A stretch of 64,000 nt of DNA from Rossellomorea vietnamensis (GCF_001305855.1 NZ_LIXZ01000018.1:1-64000), one strand, 5' to 3'. Shown: positions 17,435-26,646, counted from the first letter of the stretch. Notes: generated by a model from the sequence alone, not told the origin. Numbers and translations are program-made.

Positions 17435-18454
17435 TTACAAAATGACATTCATATCTCCGAATTCATGCCATTTATAGTTTTTTTCCAGGGCCGTTTGATA
17501 GGCATGACGCAATTTGTCCTCTGACATGAACGCCTTTAAGAGATCCAAATGACTCGCTTCAGGTTCATGTAGCCCCGTAATGAGACCGTCTACGATTTGG
17601 AGGGGGGTATCACGGGATATATATAAGTTTGTGACACCTTCAGCAGGCTGCAGCCCCCCGTACTGAGTCATGACCGTCTCAAGTGTCCGAACAACCGTCG
17701 TACCCACTGCGATGACCCTCTTCCCCCGATCCTTAGCGTGACGTATCTCTTTAACCGCTTCTGAACTCACCTGATAGTCTTCAGGATGGTGCTCTGGCAT
17801 CGGCCAGCGATCATTTCCATAGTAGCTCAAGCCTGCGTGGAGCTGGATGAATACAATGCCAACTCCTTTTTCCTTTAAGGCTTGTAATAACCTCCATGTA
17901 AAAGCCCTTCCGGCAGATGCCATTTCAACGGACCCCGGTACCGATCCATAGACATTCTGGTAATAATCCAGGGGCCAGGGCTCCTTGGTGTATTCATAAC
18001 GGATGGGCTCACCGTATTTGAAAATGAAGTCCATCAATTCACTGCCACCCTTGTTGAACTCAACCTGTAAAAGTGGGCTTTCACTTCCTTGACCCTTTAT
18101 GTGCCCTGATACACCTCCTGGAAAATTAATCGGTTCCCCCGCTTGATGGAAGTCCCCAAGGATGAGGGCATCCCACGTGTTATCGCCTCTTTTCCTGGAA
18201 AGGCGAAGGAAGACATTCCGGTTTCCCTGCTTCCCTTTGAGTGATGCGGGAAGGGTTCTGCTGTTATTGAAAACAAGCACGTCTCCCTCATTTAAAAAAT
18301 CAGGCAGGTTTTTAAATACAGTATGTTCACACTGGCCGTTCTCACGGTCCAGCACCATCAGCCTCACGTCATCCCTCTCAAACCCTTGAAGTTCGATGGG
18401 TGTGGTCGCGTTCAAACTGGAGGGGATGTGAAAGGAATTCAAAGGTCCATTCAT
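17435..18454 (-). CDS. Divergent QueA-like S-adenosylmethionine:tRNA ribosyltransferase-isomerase paralogue
   Basis: The 339-residue length and the overall fold follow QueA, including LNEGDVLVFNNSRTLPA and VGTTVVRTLET. Several motifs around the QueA active site are changed, however. PTAGLHFT is replaced by ASAGRAFT, LHVGLGTFRPV by LHAGLSYYGND, and NFHLPKSSLIML by GLHEPEASHLDL. The N-terminal DFxLPxxLIAQ motif is absent. True queA normally sits with tgt and ruvB, whereas this gene is in an operon with an SDR (4-base overlap) and a VOC protein. It may therefore act on a different substrate than epoxyqueuosine tRNA. Confidence 0.75.
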   Translation of the reverse strand: MNGPLNSFHIPSSLNATTPIELQGFERDDVRLMVLDRENGQCEHTVFKNLPDFLNEGDVLVFNNSRTLPASLKGKQGNRNVFLRLSRKRGDNTWDALILGDFHQAGEPINFPGGVSGHIKGQGSESPLLQVEFNKGGSELMDFIFKYGEPIRYEYTKEPWPLDYYQNVYGSVPGSVEMASAGRAFTWRLLQALKEKGVGIVFIQLHAGLSYYGNDRWPMPEHHPEDYQVSSEAVKEIRHAKDRGKRVIAVGTTVVRTLETVMTQYGGLQPAEGVTNLYISRDTPLQIVDGLITGLHEPEASHLDLLKAFMSEDKLRHAYQTALEKNYKWHEFGDMNVIL

Positions 18455-19182
18455 GCCTCCTCCCCCGCTTTCCCGTGAAATTCCTGTGCTTCGAATCTCT
18501 TACCGTTTTCCTTTGTCGATGCATCAGATGCGAGGTAAAGAAAGACATCAAGGTGATCGTGTGGATGTGCAAGGGGATAATCACATTCAGGTACAGCCTT
18601 GTCGTGCATCTCCGTATCCATCTCACCCGGATCCACCATGTTCACCCTCACACCTGTACCGTCCAGCTCGTCAGCCCATGTTTGAGTCATCCCTTCCACC
18701 GCGAATTTTGAAATACCGTACGCACCCCATTCGCTGAACCCTGTTTGGCCCGCTTCTGAAGTTAAATTTATGATGGACCCCGTCCCCCTGCTGATCATAC
18801 CGGGAAGAACCCGTTTCGTTACTAAAAATGGGTTTAACGTATTGATTCTGAGCACCTCCATAAACTCCGCCTCTGGATAATCTGCCAACAGGCGTGGCCC
18901 CGGTCCAAACACAGAAGCATTATTTATCAGAACATCAATGCTTCCCCACACTTCTTCCGTTACCGACACAAAACGTTCTACATCACGGGCATCCGACACA
19001 TCGGCCTCCAGTGCCACCACTTCCGCTCCCAACATTTTCAGTTCTTTTTCAACTTCCTTTAGTGGACCAGCACTTCTTGCACAGATAGCCACCTTTGCCC
19101 CTTCTTCAGCGAACTTCCTTGCCAATGCCTTTCCCAGTCCTTTTGAAGCACCCGTTATCATGACGACTTTATGTTCAAACAT
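18451..19182 (-). CDS. SDR-family oxidoreductase, first gene of the QueA-like operon
   Basis: With ATG 19182 (AAAGGGG nine bases upstream) the protein has 243 residues. TGASKGLG near the N-terminus is the cofactor motif, NNAS the central motif, and YGISK holds the catalytic Tyr and Lys. The VDPGEMDTEMH segment replaces the usual PG loop. It overlaps the QueA-like gene by four bases (ATGA), so the products are made together. The substrate is unknown. Confidence 0.85.
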   Translation of the reverse strand: MFEHKVVMITGASKGLGKALARKFAEEGAKVAICARSAGPLKEVEKELKMLGAEVVALEADVSDARDVERFVSVTEEVWGSIDVLINNASVFGPGPRLLADYPEAEFMEVLRINTLNPFLVTKRVLPGMISRGTGSIINLTSEAGQTGFSEWGAYGISKFAVEGMTQTWADELDGTGVRVNMVDPGEMDTEMHDKAVPECDYPLAHPHDHLDVFLYLASDASTKENGKRFEAQEFHGKAGEEA

Positions 19183-19382
19183 ATTCCATACCCCTTTCAT
19201 TTCTCTTGTTACTCCCAGTGTATGAAATAATTAAAGGCAAAAAATCATCTATTCGGGGTTGAACCTTATAGAAAATTAGATGTAGCACACTCTCAGCCTT
19301 TTGATGTATTTCCAGAAAAACACGAACATTAATACTGGAAATTTAATTTATATTCGTGTTACAATGAGTTTGAAGATAATTA

Positions 19383-19498
19383 GAGCAGTGACTGGCGAAA
19401 ATGTGGAATCAACCACAAGGGAGCTGCGAATTTTACAAAACATGAGCCATTAGCCGTTCGCCTGGGCAGAAGGCAGGGGGATACCCTTGTCTTTTTTT
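19383..19498 (+). promoter_or_regulatory. ZTP (pfl) riboswitch upstream of folD
   Basis: The leader shows the conserved pfl pieces in order: GTGACTGGCG at 19388-19397, a TGTGGAATCAACCACA hairpin followed by GGGAG, and GCCGTTCGCCTGGGC at 19453-19467. The last part forms the pseudoknot domain. An expression-platform terminator begins at 19471. The class binds ZTP/ZMP (AICAR), the signal of 10-formyl-tetrahydrofolate shortage, and usually controls purine and one-carbon genes. folD as the target fits exactly. Confidence 0.9.
19471..19498 (+). terminator. Riboswitch-controlled terminator before folD
   Basis: GGCAGGGG pairs with CCCTTGTC (with G-U pairs) and is followed by seven T. It directly follows the pseudoknot strand, so ligand binding can compete with the stem. 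Confidence 0.75.
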
Positions 19499-19520
19499 AC
19501 TATAATCAGGAGGGATTGCA

Positions 19521-20375
19521 GTGGAACCACTGGTATTAGACGGGAAACTTGTTGCATCTGAAATTAAGGAAAGCCTGAAATCAAGAGTAGCTGCACTAAA
19601 GGAGAAGGGAATCACTCCGTGTCTTGCAACGGTGCTGGTCGGAGATGATCCATCTTCAGCTACGTACGTCAAGATGAAAGGAAATGCCTGTGCAAAGATC
19701 GGAATGGAATCAAGACGCATCCACCTGCCAAAAGAAACGACAACCGAAGAATTGCTTGACGTGATTCAGGAGCTGAATGATGACTCTTCCGTACATGGGA
19801 TTCTATTACAGCACCCCGTTCCTCATCAAATCGACGAACGTGCGGCCTTTGAAGCGATTTCCATCGAAAAGGATGTGGACGGTGTCACTAGCCTCGGCTT
19901 CGGCCAAAATTCATTGGGATTCGGTGAATACCCATCCTGCACCCCGGCAGCCATCATGAGCATCATCGATTATTACGAGGTAGCCCTTGAAGGGAAACAC
20001 GCCGTCGTGGTTGGAAGGAGTCCGATCCTGGGCAAACCTGTTTCCATGATGTTATTGAACGGAAACGCAACCGTGACTACTTGCCATTCCTATACAGAGA
20101 ATCTCCCTGATATCCTGGCTGCTGCAGATATTGTCGTGGCAGCTGTCGGCAAACCGAATTTCATTCAAGGGGAATGGTTAAAAGAAGGTGTTGTCGTACT
20201 TGATGCCGGCTACAACAAAGGGAACGTCGGGGACATCGATTACGAAGCATGCTATGAAAAGGCCAGTGCCATCACACCGGTCCCTGGCGGTGTTGGACCT
20301 GTAACCATCTCTATGCTATTAAAGCAGACAGTTGATTCTGCTGAGAAATACGGCCCTATCCTTCAAAATGCATAA
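19521..20375 (+). CDS. folD: Bifunctional methylenetetrahydrofolate dehydrogenase/cyclohydrolase
   Basis: A 284-residue FolD of standard length, starting with GTG after AGGAGGG. The active-site YVKMKGNACAKIG segment with the catalytic Lys, the DVDGV loop, GRSPILGKPVSMML and the C-terminal TPVPGGVGPVTISML are all present. It interconverts 5,10-methylene- and 10-formyl-tetrahydrofolate with NADP. It stands alone behind a ZTP riboswitch rather than in the nusB-folD-xseA cluster common in Bacillus, so it may be a second, purine-stress-dedicated copy. Confidence 0.95.
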   Translation: MEPLVLDGKLVASEIKESLKSRVAALKEKGITPCLATVLVGDDPSSATYVKMKGNACAKIGMESRRIHLPKETTTEELLDVIQELNDDSSVHGILLQHPVPHQIDERAAFEAISIEKDVDGVTSLGFGQNSLGFGEYPSCTPAAIMSIIDYYEVALEGKHAVVVGRSPILGKPVSMMLLNGNATVTTCHSYTENLPDILAAADIVVAAVGKPNFIQGEWLKEGVVVLDAGYNKGNVGDIDYEACYEKASAITPVPGGVGPVTISMLLKQTVDSAEKYGPILQNA

Positions 20376-20390
20376 GTCATAACGCTTCAC

Positions 20391-20425
20391 GAGACTGATT
20401 CCATCACAGGGTCAGTCTCTTTTTT
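20391..20425 (+). terminator. Terminator of folD
   Basis: GAGACTGA and TCAGTCTC form the stem, followed by TTTTTTC. Confidence 0.85.
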
Positions 20426-20497
20426 CTCTTTCTTGACTTATTTTTTCTTCATTTCGGGAGAGAATGGTAAGGAATAGAAAGCTAAAGGAGCGTTCAT

Positions 20498-22054
20498 ATG
20501 GATACACACAAACACAATGCATTCTCCAACACACCGGAACCGTACTGGAGAGAAACGACTAAACTTCCCCTATTTAAAAAGCTGGATCAAAACCTGAAAG
20601 TAGACGTGACAGTTGTGGGAGGCGGGATAGCGGGGCTCACCACTGCTTACCTGTTGGCAAAAGGCGGCAAAAAGGTTGCCTTCATAGAGGCTGATCACAT
20701 ATTGAACGGCACGACCGGTCATACAACCGCTAAAATCACCGCACAGCACGGATTGATTTATGATGAACTCATCCAGCATTTCGGGGAAGAGTTCGCAAGG
20801 AAATATTATTTGTCCCAAACAAAGGCCATTCAGTTCATTAAAGACACTATTATGAGTGAAAACATCGAATGTCATTTTTCAGAAGAAGACGCGTATGTGT
20901 ATGCAACGACAGACCAATATGCAGAGAAGATCGAAAAGGAATATGAAGCGTATCAGAAGCTGGATATTGCAGGTAGGCTCACAGAAGATATCCCCCTGGA
21001 CCTGGATATCAAAAAGGCCATCATGATGGGGAAACAGGCTCAATTCCATCCATTGAAATATTTAAAAGCCTTGATTGATTCTTATACAGGATTGGGCGGT
21101 CAAATCTATGAAGGAACCACTGCAAAGACCATCAATGAAGGAGATAGCACGCAGGTTGTCACGGCGGACGGATATCACCTCGATAGTGAATTCGTCGTCA
21201 TCTGCTCCCACTTCCCCTTTTATGATGGCATGGGGTTTTATTTCACGAAATTGCATGCAGAACGTTCTTACATTCTCGGGGTGAAAGCCAAGAAGGACTA
21301 TCCAGGGGGAATGTATATCAGCGCTGAAGATCCAACCCGTTCCCTCCGCTATGAAGTGGATGATAACGGTGAAAAACTCATTCTGATCGGCGGGGATAAA
21401 CATAAGACGGGGCAAGGAAAAGATACGATGGACCACTACAAGGCACTGCAGGAATTTGGAGAAGAAGTAGTCGGGGTAGACGAAGTAAAGTATCGCTGGT
21501 CCGCACAGGACTTGACCACCCTTGATAAAGTGCCTTATATCGGAAAGCTGACGGAAAAACACCCCTCGATTTTTGTCGCAACAGGCTTTAATAAGTGGGG
21601 AATGACTTCCGGTACTCTAGCCGGCCAGATTCTTTCTGACCAGATCTTAGGAAATCATCACATTTATGCAGACGTATACTCACCTTCGAGGTTTGTCGCT
21701 GACCCAAGTATCAAGCATTTTTTCAAAGAGAATCTCAATGTAGCCGGCGAGCTCATTAAAGGAAAACTCCAAATCCCATCTAAAAAGCCCGAGGACCTTG
21801 AGAAAGGGGAAGGCGATGTCGTCAATTTGAACGGACGCCGATGTGGAGGGTTCCGGGATGAAACGGGAAAATTGCATGTCGTGGACACAACATGTACCCA
21901 CCTCGGCTGCGAAACCGAGTGGAATCATGGAGACCACACCTGGGACTGCCCTTGTCACGGCTCACGCTTCTCCATAGACGGAGTCGTCATCGAAGGCCCT
22001 GCCAAGAAACCCCTCACAAGGTTTGAAGTAACCGATGGAGGGACGGACCTCTAG
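20498..22054 (+). CDS. FAD-dependent oxidoreductase with C-terminal Rieske domain (YhfW-like)
   Basis: A 518-residue two-domain enzyme. Residues 36-400 form a DAO-type FAD domain with GGGIAG at 41-46 and a GHTTAKITAQHG segment near the flavin. The last 90 residues are a Rieske [2Fe-2S] domain with CTHLGC at about 465-470 and CPCHGS about 18 residues later, giving two Cys and two His ligands. B. subtilis YhfW has the same architecture. The amine or amino-acid substrate is unknown. It is monocistronic with an AAAGGAG site before ATG. Confidence 0.88.
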   Translation: MDTHKHNAFSNTPEPYWRETTKLPLFKKLDQNLKVDVTVVGGGIAGLTTAYLLAKGGKKVAFIEADHILNGTTGHTTAKITAQHGLIYDELIQHFGEEFARKYYLSQTKAIQFIKDTIMSENIECHFSEEDAYVYATTDQYAEKIEKEYEAYQKLDIAGRLTEDIPLDLDIKKAIMMGKQAQFHPLKYLKALIDSYTGLGGQIYEGTTAKTINEGDSTQVVTADGYHLDSEFVVICSHFPFYDGMGFYFTKLHAERSYILGVKAKKDYPGGMYISAEDPTRSLRYEVDDNGEKLILIGGDKHKTGQGKDTMDHYKALQEFGEEVVGVDEVKYRWSAQDLTTLDKVPYIGKLTEKHPSIFVATGFNKWGMTSGTLAGQILSDQILGNHHIYADVYSPSRFVADPSIKHFFKENLNVAGELIKGKLQIPSKKPEDLEKGEGDVVNLNGRRCGGFRDETGKLHVVDTTCTHLGCETEWNHGDHTWDCPCHGSRFSIDGVVIEGPAKKPLTRFEVTDGGTDL

Positions 22055-22200
22055 AAAACGTGAGATTTTTGTCGAATATAGCCTGGGAAATAAATTGAAA
22101 AACCAAGGTATCTGACATATTTTGTCGCATGATACAAAAGAATATTTCCTGCGTAATTCCTTAAACTATAAATGCTTGACTATTTAGGGAGGGATTCTGA

Positions 22201-22335
22201 ATGGGACGCACAAAAAAAGGAAACCGCAATGCTCAAAGTAACACAAATGCTAAAAGAGGAAATCGCACGAGTTCTGAATTAGTCGAGTTTACAACCGGGC
22301 AGGAAAACACTAAGAAAAACCGACCACAACAGTAA
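22201..22335 (+). CDS. Small basic Asn/Gln-rich protein
   Basis: A 44-residue frame beginning MGRTKKGNRNAQSNTNAKRG and ending KKNRPQQ, preceded by AGGGAGGG eight bases before the ATG and followed by a strong terminator. It is hydrophilic, without Cys or Trp. Composition and the LVEFTTGQ stretch recall small spore proteins of the gamma type, but no firm family assignment is possible. Confidence 0.6.
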   Translation: MGRTKKGNRNAQSNTNAKRGNRTSSELVEFTTGQENTKKNRPQQ

Positions 22336-22353
22336 GAGCGATCAACATAGATA

Positions 22354-22406
22354 AAGAACAACCGGAGGCGGCGGGACATCATCTGCTTCCGGTTGTTCTT
22401 TTTTTG
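22354..22406. terminator. Strong hairpin terminator
   Basis: AAGAACAACCGGA and TCCGGTTGTTCTT form a 13-bp stem with a 27-base loop and a T run on the plus strand. The convergent msrAB gene ends 44 bases away. Confidence 0.85.
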
Positions 22407-22449
22407 TAAAGAGGAATCCCTTTGGCTAACCTTGTTGGCCGGCATGTCT

Positions 22450-23388
22450 TTATTGACGATGAAACAATATCAGGAAATCACCATATCCTTCCTCTTCCAG
22501 CTTCTCTTTAGGAATAAACCGCAAAGCTGCAGAGTTAATGCAGTAGCGAAGTCCTTTGGGACCCGGTCCATCGGAAAATACATGGCCAAGATGGGAATCT
22601 GCTTCTCTGCTCCTGACTTCCACCCGGGTGGAACGATGGGAGAGATCGTATTGTTCGCTCACGCTTGCGTTCATCACCGGCTTTGTAAAGCTTGGCCAGC
22701 CACACCCACTGTCATACTGATCTTTCGACGTGAAGAGGGGTTCCCCCGATACGATATCCACGTATATTCCTTCTCTCGTGTTATCCCAGAATTCGTTTTC
22801 ATATGGTGGCTCCGTCCCGTTTTCCTGGGTGACGAAATATTGCATCTCTGTTAGCTTTCCTTTTAAATAGGAACGATCCTTAGGCCAATATTTCTTCAGA
22901 AAATCTTCTCTGCTTCGTTTGTACAGCGCATATCGGAAAGCATTTTTCTTATGGAAATCCTGATGATAGTCTTCTGCAGGATAAAATTCCCTGACAGGGA
23001 GGATTGGGGTCACGATAGGGTCTGCAAACCGTCCGCTCTTCTCCAATTCTATTTTAGAGGACTCCGCGAGCCTTTTTTGATGATCATTGTGATAAAAGAT
23101 CGCGGTCCGATATGAGCTTCCCCGATCTTTGAATTGTCCTTCGGAATCTGTTGGGTCAATTTGTTTCCAGTAAAGATCCAGGAGTTTCTCATACGGAAAT
23201 AAGGCAGGATCAAATAGGATCTGCACTGCTTCATAATGACCGGTTTCACCTGACGTCACTTCCTTATAATTCGGATCAGGCGTCTGCCCCCCAGTATAGC
23301 CGGAGATGATCTCTTTGATTCCTTCCTGATTCTCAAATGGCTCCACCATACACCAGAAACAACCTCCTGCAAACGTCGCCATTTCCAT
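22450..23388 (-). CDS. msrAB: Peptide methionine sulfoxide reductase MsrA/MsrB fusion
   Basis: A 312-residue bifunctional enzyme. The N-terminal MsrA half has GCFWC at residues 9-13 with the catalytic Cys10 and the YTGG motif. The C-terminal MsrB half has GCGWPSF, EVRS, HLGHVF and the catalytic Cys in [11 protein letters not shown]. MsrA repairs the S and MsrB the R form of methionine sulfoxide in proteins. The MsrB zinc-binding CxxC pairs are missing, as in many fusions. It is an oxidative repair gene, transcribed alone. Confidence 0.93.
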   Translation of the reverse strand: MEMATFAGGCFWCMVEPFENQEGIKEIISGYTGGQTPDPNYKEVTSGETGHYEAVQILFDPALFPYEKLLDLYWKQIDPTDSEGQFKDRGSSYRTAIFYHNDHQKRLAESSKIELEKSGRFADPIVTPILPVREFYPAEDYHQDFHKKNAFRYALYKRSREDFLKKYWPKDRSYLKGKLTEMQYFVTQENGTEPPYENEFWDNTREGIYVDIVSGEPLFTSKDQYDSGCGWPSFTKPVMNASVSEQYDLSHRSTRVEVRSREADSHLGHVFSDGPGPKGLRYCINSAALRFIPKEKLEEEGYGDFLILFHRQ

Positions 23389-23428
23389 TTCATCATCCCC
23401 TTCGTTTCACGTGAAACATTGCTAGCAT

Positions 23429-23758
23429 TCATCCTTCAAAGTACAGGTGGTAGTGGTTCTGACATCCAGGATTAAAAGCGGACTGACAATGCGGGCAGAC
23501 CGATTGGCAATTCATATATTGTAAAATCGTTAACTCGTTTTTGCATTCCCCGCAAAGAATCGCTTTCGTATTCCACTCTTCCGGAGACCAGAGAATGGGA
23601 TCATGATCCGCCACTTCTTCGTGACATGAGTGGCACGGATAATAAGTGTTACAGCATTTAAATTTAATGGCGATGATATCTTTTGATGTTCGATAATGCT
23701 TACATTTTGTTTTAGAATCCACTTCTACGCCGGATACCGGAATCAGCTTTTCAGTCAT
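23429..23758 (-). CDS. CHY zinc finger protein
   Basis: The start is ATG 23758 after GGGGAGGAAG; a TTG five codons upstream is less likely. The 109-residue protein is packed with Cys/His pairs: CKHY, CCNTYYPCHSCHEE, CGECKNEL, CPHC, and a final HYHLYF. This is the CHY zinc-finger domain, about 85-100 residues, which in yeast Hot13 binds several zinc ions. The bacterial role is unknown. Confidence 0.85.
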   Translation of the reverse strand: MTEKLIPVSGVEVDSKTKCKHYRTSKDIIAIKFKCCNTYYPCHSCHEEVADHDPILWSPEEWNTKAILCGECKNELTILQYMNCQSVCPHCQSAFNPGCQNHYHLYFEG

Positions 23759-23931
23759 GATCTTCCTCCCCAATCAGTATGTAGTAGTCTTCTATAAGCT
23801 TCGCATTCCTCTTATAACCGAAAGGAAACCAGTCTAATGATCTACCTGTACTATACAATGAATTTAAACGGAAAGGGAGTGGGAAGATTTTTGAAGTTAA
23901 CCGGAACCAACGAGAAAAAGAAAAGCTGATC

Positions 23932-23962
23932 CATCTTGTGTCTTAAAACGACGCAAGAAGAT
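23932..23962 (-). terminator. Probable terminator of the HAD gene
   Basis: On the minus strand ATCTTCTTGCGTC pairs imperfectly with GACACAAGAT, followed by a pyrimidine-rich stretch with T runs. Confidence 0.5.
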
Positions 23963-23975
23963 CCGCCTCTTATTC

Positions 23976-24647
23976 CTAGCTCTTATGATCCAGTATTCCG
24001 TTCAGATCACCATAGACAAAATCGGGTTTCACACCCAGCTCATCCATTACTTTATCCTGTCGGTTGATCCATGCCGTATGGAATCCAAAGTTGGCTGCTC
24101 CTGCAATATCCCATGGATTGGACGACATGAATAAGACTTCCTCCCTTTTGACACCAAGCTTTTTTAGAACAAACTGATAGGCCATCGGTGTTGGTTTGAA
24201 TTGCTTCACCTCATCCACTGTCAGCACTTCATCCAATAAGTGACCAAACGACGACTGCTCAACCAGTGGTGAAAGCATATCCAGGGAACCATTGGAGAAT
24301 ATCGCTGTTTGATGAGAGGTTAATTCTCCCAACACACTCTCCACTTCATCATAATGAGTTAATTCAAGATAAGCATCCAGTAACACCTTCTCCTTTTCAT
24401 CGGAAAGATCGACTCCGACCTGCACACACGCGTAATGAAGGGCATCCTTCGTGATGGAGAAAAAGGTCTTATACGTTCCCATCAGCTGACGCAGGAAGCT
24501 GTACTCCAATTGTTTCTGCCGCCACACCTGACTGATCTCCTCCCCTTTATCAGGAAAAAGTTCATTACACTTTTCAATGACGGAATGAACATCAAATAGC
24601 GTTCCATAAGCATCGAAGACAAAAGCTTTAATATTGAGATTAGACAT
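23976..24647 (-). CDS. Haloacid dehalogenase, type II (HAD subfamily)
   Basis: With ATG 24647 (GAGGAGGG upstream) the product has 223 residues, the size of L-2-haloacid dehalogenases. Motif I is FVFDAYGTLFDVHSV with the nucleophile Asp in DAYGT, motif II is FSNGS, then KPTPMAYQ with the motif III Lys in VKQFKPTP, and SSNPWDIAGAANFG follows as motif IV. The family hydrolyses 2-haloacids, but many members are of unknown substrate. It is monocistronic. Confidence 0.85.
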   Translation of the reverse strand: MSNLNIKAFVFDAYGTLFDVHSVIEKCNELFPDKGEEISQVWRQKQLEYSFLRQLMGTYKTFFSITKDALHYACVQVGVDLSDEKEKVLLDAYLELTHYDEVESVLGELTSHQTAIFSNGSLDMLSPLVEQSSFGHLLDEVLTVDEVKQFKPTPMAYQFVLKKLGVKREEVLFMSSNPWDIAGAANFGFHTAWINRQDKVMDELGVKPDFVYGDLNGILDHKS

Positions 24648-24792
24648 GCAAACCCTCCTCACAGATTCTCCTTATATAATAGACTATTTCCCGGAATGTA
24701 AACTTACACGCGCAACTTTCTTCCACGGATGTGGATTCCCACTCTGCCATTAGGGGTATAGTAAGAAAAAACCGTAGAACAGGGGAATTCAT

Positions 24793-26262
24793 TTGAAGAA
24801 AAAGAAAAAGTGGTATGAGAAGAAAAAATGGTGGATTTGGGGAGCCATCATACTGATCCTGACAGTGGTGATGATCTACAACCGCATCAAGCCTTTACCA
24901 CCAGGAATCTCTTACGCAAGCGACACTTATACCATACCCGAGGGGGACGTAGATTTCTTATACGACCTTACCTATCAGAAGGATGGGAAAGAACTTTATG
25001 AGCAATCGATCTTTGATGAGGTGTTTCAAACCATTGAAGAAGCAGATGATTTTCTTATTTTGGACTTATTCTTAGTAAATGGTTATACAAAGGGTGACCG
25101 TGATTATCCGAAGATCAGTGAAACATTGTCCAGGAAGATCGAAGAACAAATGAAAAAGAAGCCCGACCTGAAAGTAGTCTTTATCAGTGACGAAGTCAAC
25201 ACGACATACGGCTCACATCAAGCGAAACAAATTGAACCATTGGAAAAGCTAGGAGCTGAAGTGGTGTTTACCGATTTGAATCGCCTTAGAGACCCAAACC
25301 TCATCTATTCCGGTGTATGGAGGACCGCTTTAGGATGGTTTGGACAGGACGGCTACGGATGGCTGCCTAACCCGATGGCCCCTTCTGCCCCGAAGGTCAC
25401 GATGAGATCCTATTTGAAACTTTTGAACGTAAAAGCCAATCATCGTAAAGTCGTCATCTCGGAAGACTCGGGACTCATCCTATCCGCCAACCCCCATGAT
25501 GCCAGCGGCTTTCACTCGAATATCGCTTTTCAGGTTAAAGGGGACATCATCAAAGATATGGTCAAAGCTGAAAAAGCCGTAGCGGATTTTTCAGGGGGCG
25601 ACCTTAATGCTTTCCCTTCGGAAAAAGAGGTCAACGATTCCGTCAAAGCCCCTCCTTCCAGTGAAAGGTCTGTCACCGCACAGATCCTGACGGAAAGGGA
25701 GATTCAAAAAGGGGTGGTGAAGGCGTTAGATGACGCAAAAAAAGGGGACGAAGCCTGGATTGGGATGTTCTACCTTGCGGATCGGGACATCATTGATGCC
25801 ATCGAAGACGCGGCAGAACGTGGAGTGGACATCCGGTTAGTCCTGGACCCGAACCAGAACGCCTTTGGACAAGAAAAGATCGGACTCCCTAACCTCCCCA
25901 TTGCAGCCGAGCTTCATAAACTTGAGAACGAACATATTACCATCAGATGGTATAACACGAATAAAGAACAGTATCACACGAAATTCATTTATGTAAAAGG
26001 GAAAAAGCAAAGTACCGTCATCGGAGGATCCGGCAATTATACATCCCGGAACCTGGATGATTATAATCTTGAAGAAAACCTGAAACTGACGGCCCCTTCA
26101 GACAACAAAACCATGGTGGAAGTCGACGACTATTTCGATCGGATTTGGAATAACAAAAACGGGACATACACCGTTGATTATGAAAAATATCAGGATAAGT
26201 TACCTGCTGTTAAGTATGTCATGTATATTCTGCAGAAAATTTTTCAAGTTACAACATATTAG
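24793..26262 (+). CDS. Membrane-anchored phospholipase D-fold protein with altered HKD motifs
   Basis: A 489-residue protein starting at TTG after AGGGGA. A Lys-rich start and one transmembrane helix (residues 15-33) anchor it, with the rest outside. Two PLD repeats are visible: HRKVVISED with LSANPHDASG, and HTKFIYVKG with GGSGNYTSRN and YNLEEN. In both HxKxxxxD motifs the Asp is changed (to Glu in the first, Lys in the second), while His, Lys and the GSxN part remain. It may be a cardiolipin-synthase relative or nuclease with modified activity. Confidence 0.75.
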   Translation: MKKKKKWYEKKKWWIWGAIILILTVVMIYNRIKPLPPGISYASDTYTIPEGDVDFLYDLTYQKDGKELYEQSIFDEVFQTIEEADDFLILDLFLVNGYTKGDRDYPKISETLSRKIEEQMKKKPDLKVVFISDEVNTTYGSHQAKQIEPLEKLGAEVVFTDLNRLRDPNLIYSGVWRTALGWFGQDGYGWLPNPMAPSAPKVTMRSYLKLLNVKANHRKVVISEDSGLILSANPHDASGFHSNIAFQVKGDIIKDMVKAEKAVADFSGGDLNAFPSEKEVNDSVKAPPSSERSVTAQILTEREIQKGVVKALDDAKKGDEAWIGMFYLADRDIIDAIEDAAERGVDIRLVLDPNQNAFGQEKIGLPNLPIAAELHKLENEHITIRWYNTNKEQYHTKFIYVKGKKQSTVIGGSGNYTSRNLDDYNLEENLKLTAPSDNKTMVEVDDYFDRIWNNKNGTYTVDYEKYQDKLPAVKYVMYILQKIFQVTTY

Positions 26263-26288
26263 GTTTTGACATTTGAAAAAAGGGGAAA
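26263..26288 (+). promoter_or_regulatory. Sigma-B-like promoter of the GlsB-type gene
   Basis: GTTTTG at 26263-26268 is followed after 13-14 bases by GGGGAA/GGGAAA at 26282-26288. The gene behind it belongs to a stress-response family often under sigma-B. Confidence 0.4.
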
Positions 26289-26333
26289 TTACTTTATAAC
26301 AACACAAAAACATTACATGGAGGTAAGAAAAAA

Positions 26334-26591
26334 ATGGGTATTATTTTGTATTTAATTGTTGGTGGAATCATCGGTTGGTTAGCTGGTCTAATTTTAGGTA
26401 AAAACGTTCCTGGAGGAATCATCGGAAACATTATAGCAGGTATTATCGGTGCATGGATCGGCGGGGAACTTCTTGGAAGCTTCGGCCCGTCCCTTGCAGG
26501 AATCGCTATCATCCCGGCATTATTGGGAGCGATCATCTTCGTATTCCTATTAAGCTTAATTCTAAGAGGAATGAGAAGAACGTCTCATTAA
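26334..26591 (+). CDS. GlsB/YeaQ/YmgE-family stress response membrane protein
   Basis: An 85-residue protein with three hydrophobic helices and many glycines: GGIIGWLAGLILG, GGIIGNIIAGIIGAWIGG and a third helix from about 55 to 77. These GxxxG-rich repeats define the transglycosylase-associated (GlsB/YeaQ) family. Members are small stress-induced membrane proteins of unclear function. AGGAGGT... -type site ATGGAGG precedes the start; a terminator follows. Confidence 0.88.
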   Translation: MGIILYLIVGGIIGWLAGLILGKNVPGGIIGNIIAGIIGAWIGGELLGSFGPSLAGIAIIPALLGAIIFVFLLSLILRGMRRTSH

Positions 26592-26603
26592 GAAAGAATA
26601 CTG

Positions 26604-26629
26604 AAACCCCTGGATTCCAGGGGTTTTTA
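26604..26629 (+). terminator. Terminator of the GlsB-type gene
   Basis: AAACCCCTGGA pairs with TCCAGGGGTTT and is followed by T. Confidence 0.85.
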
Positions 26630-26646
26630 TTTGTGCTAAAAGACAT

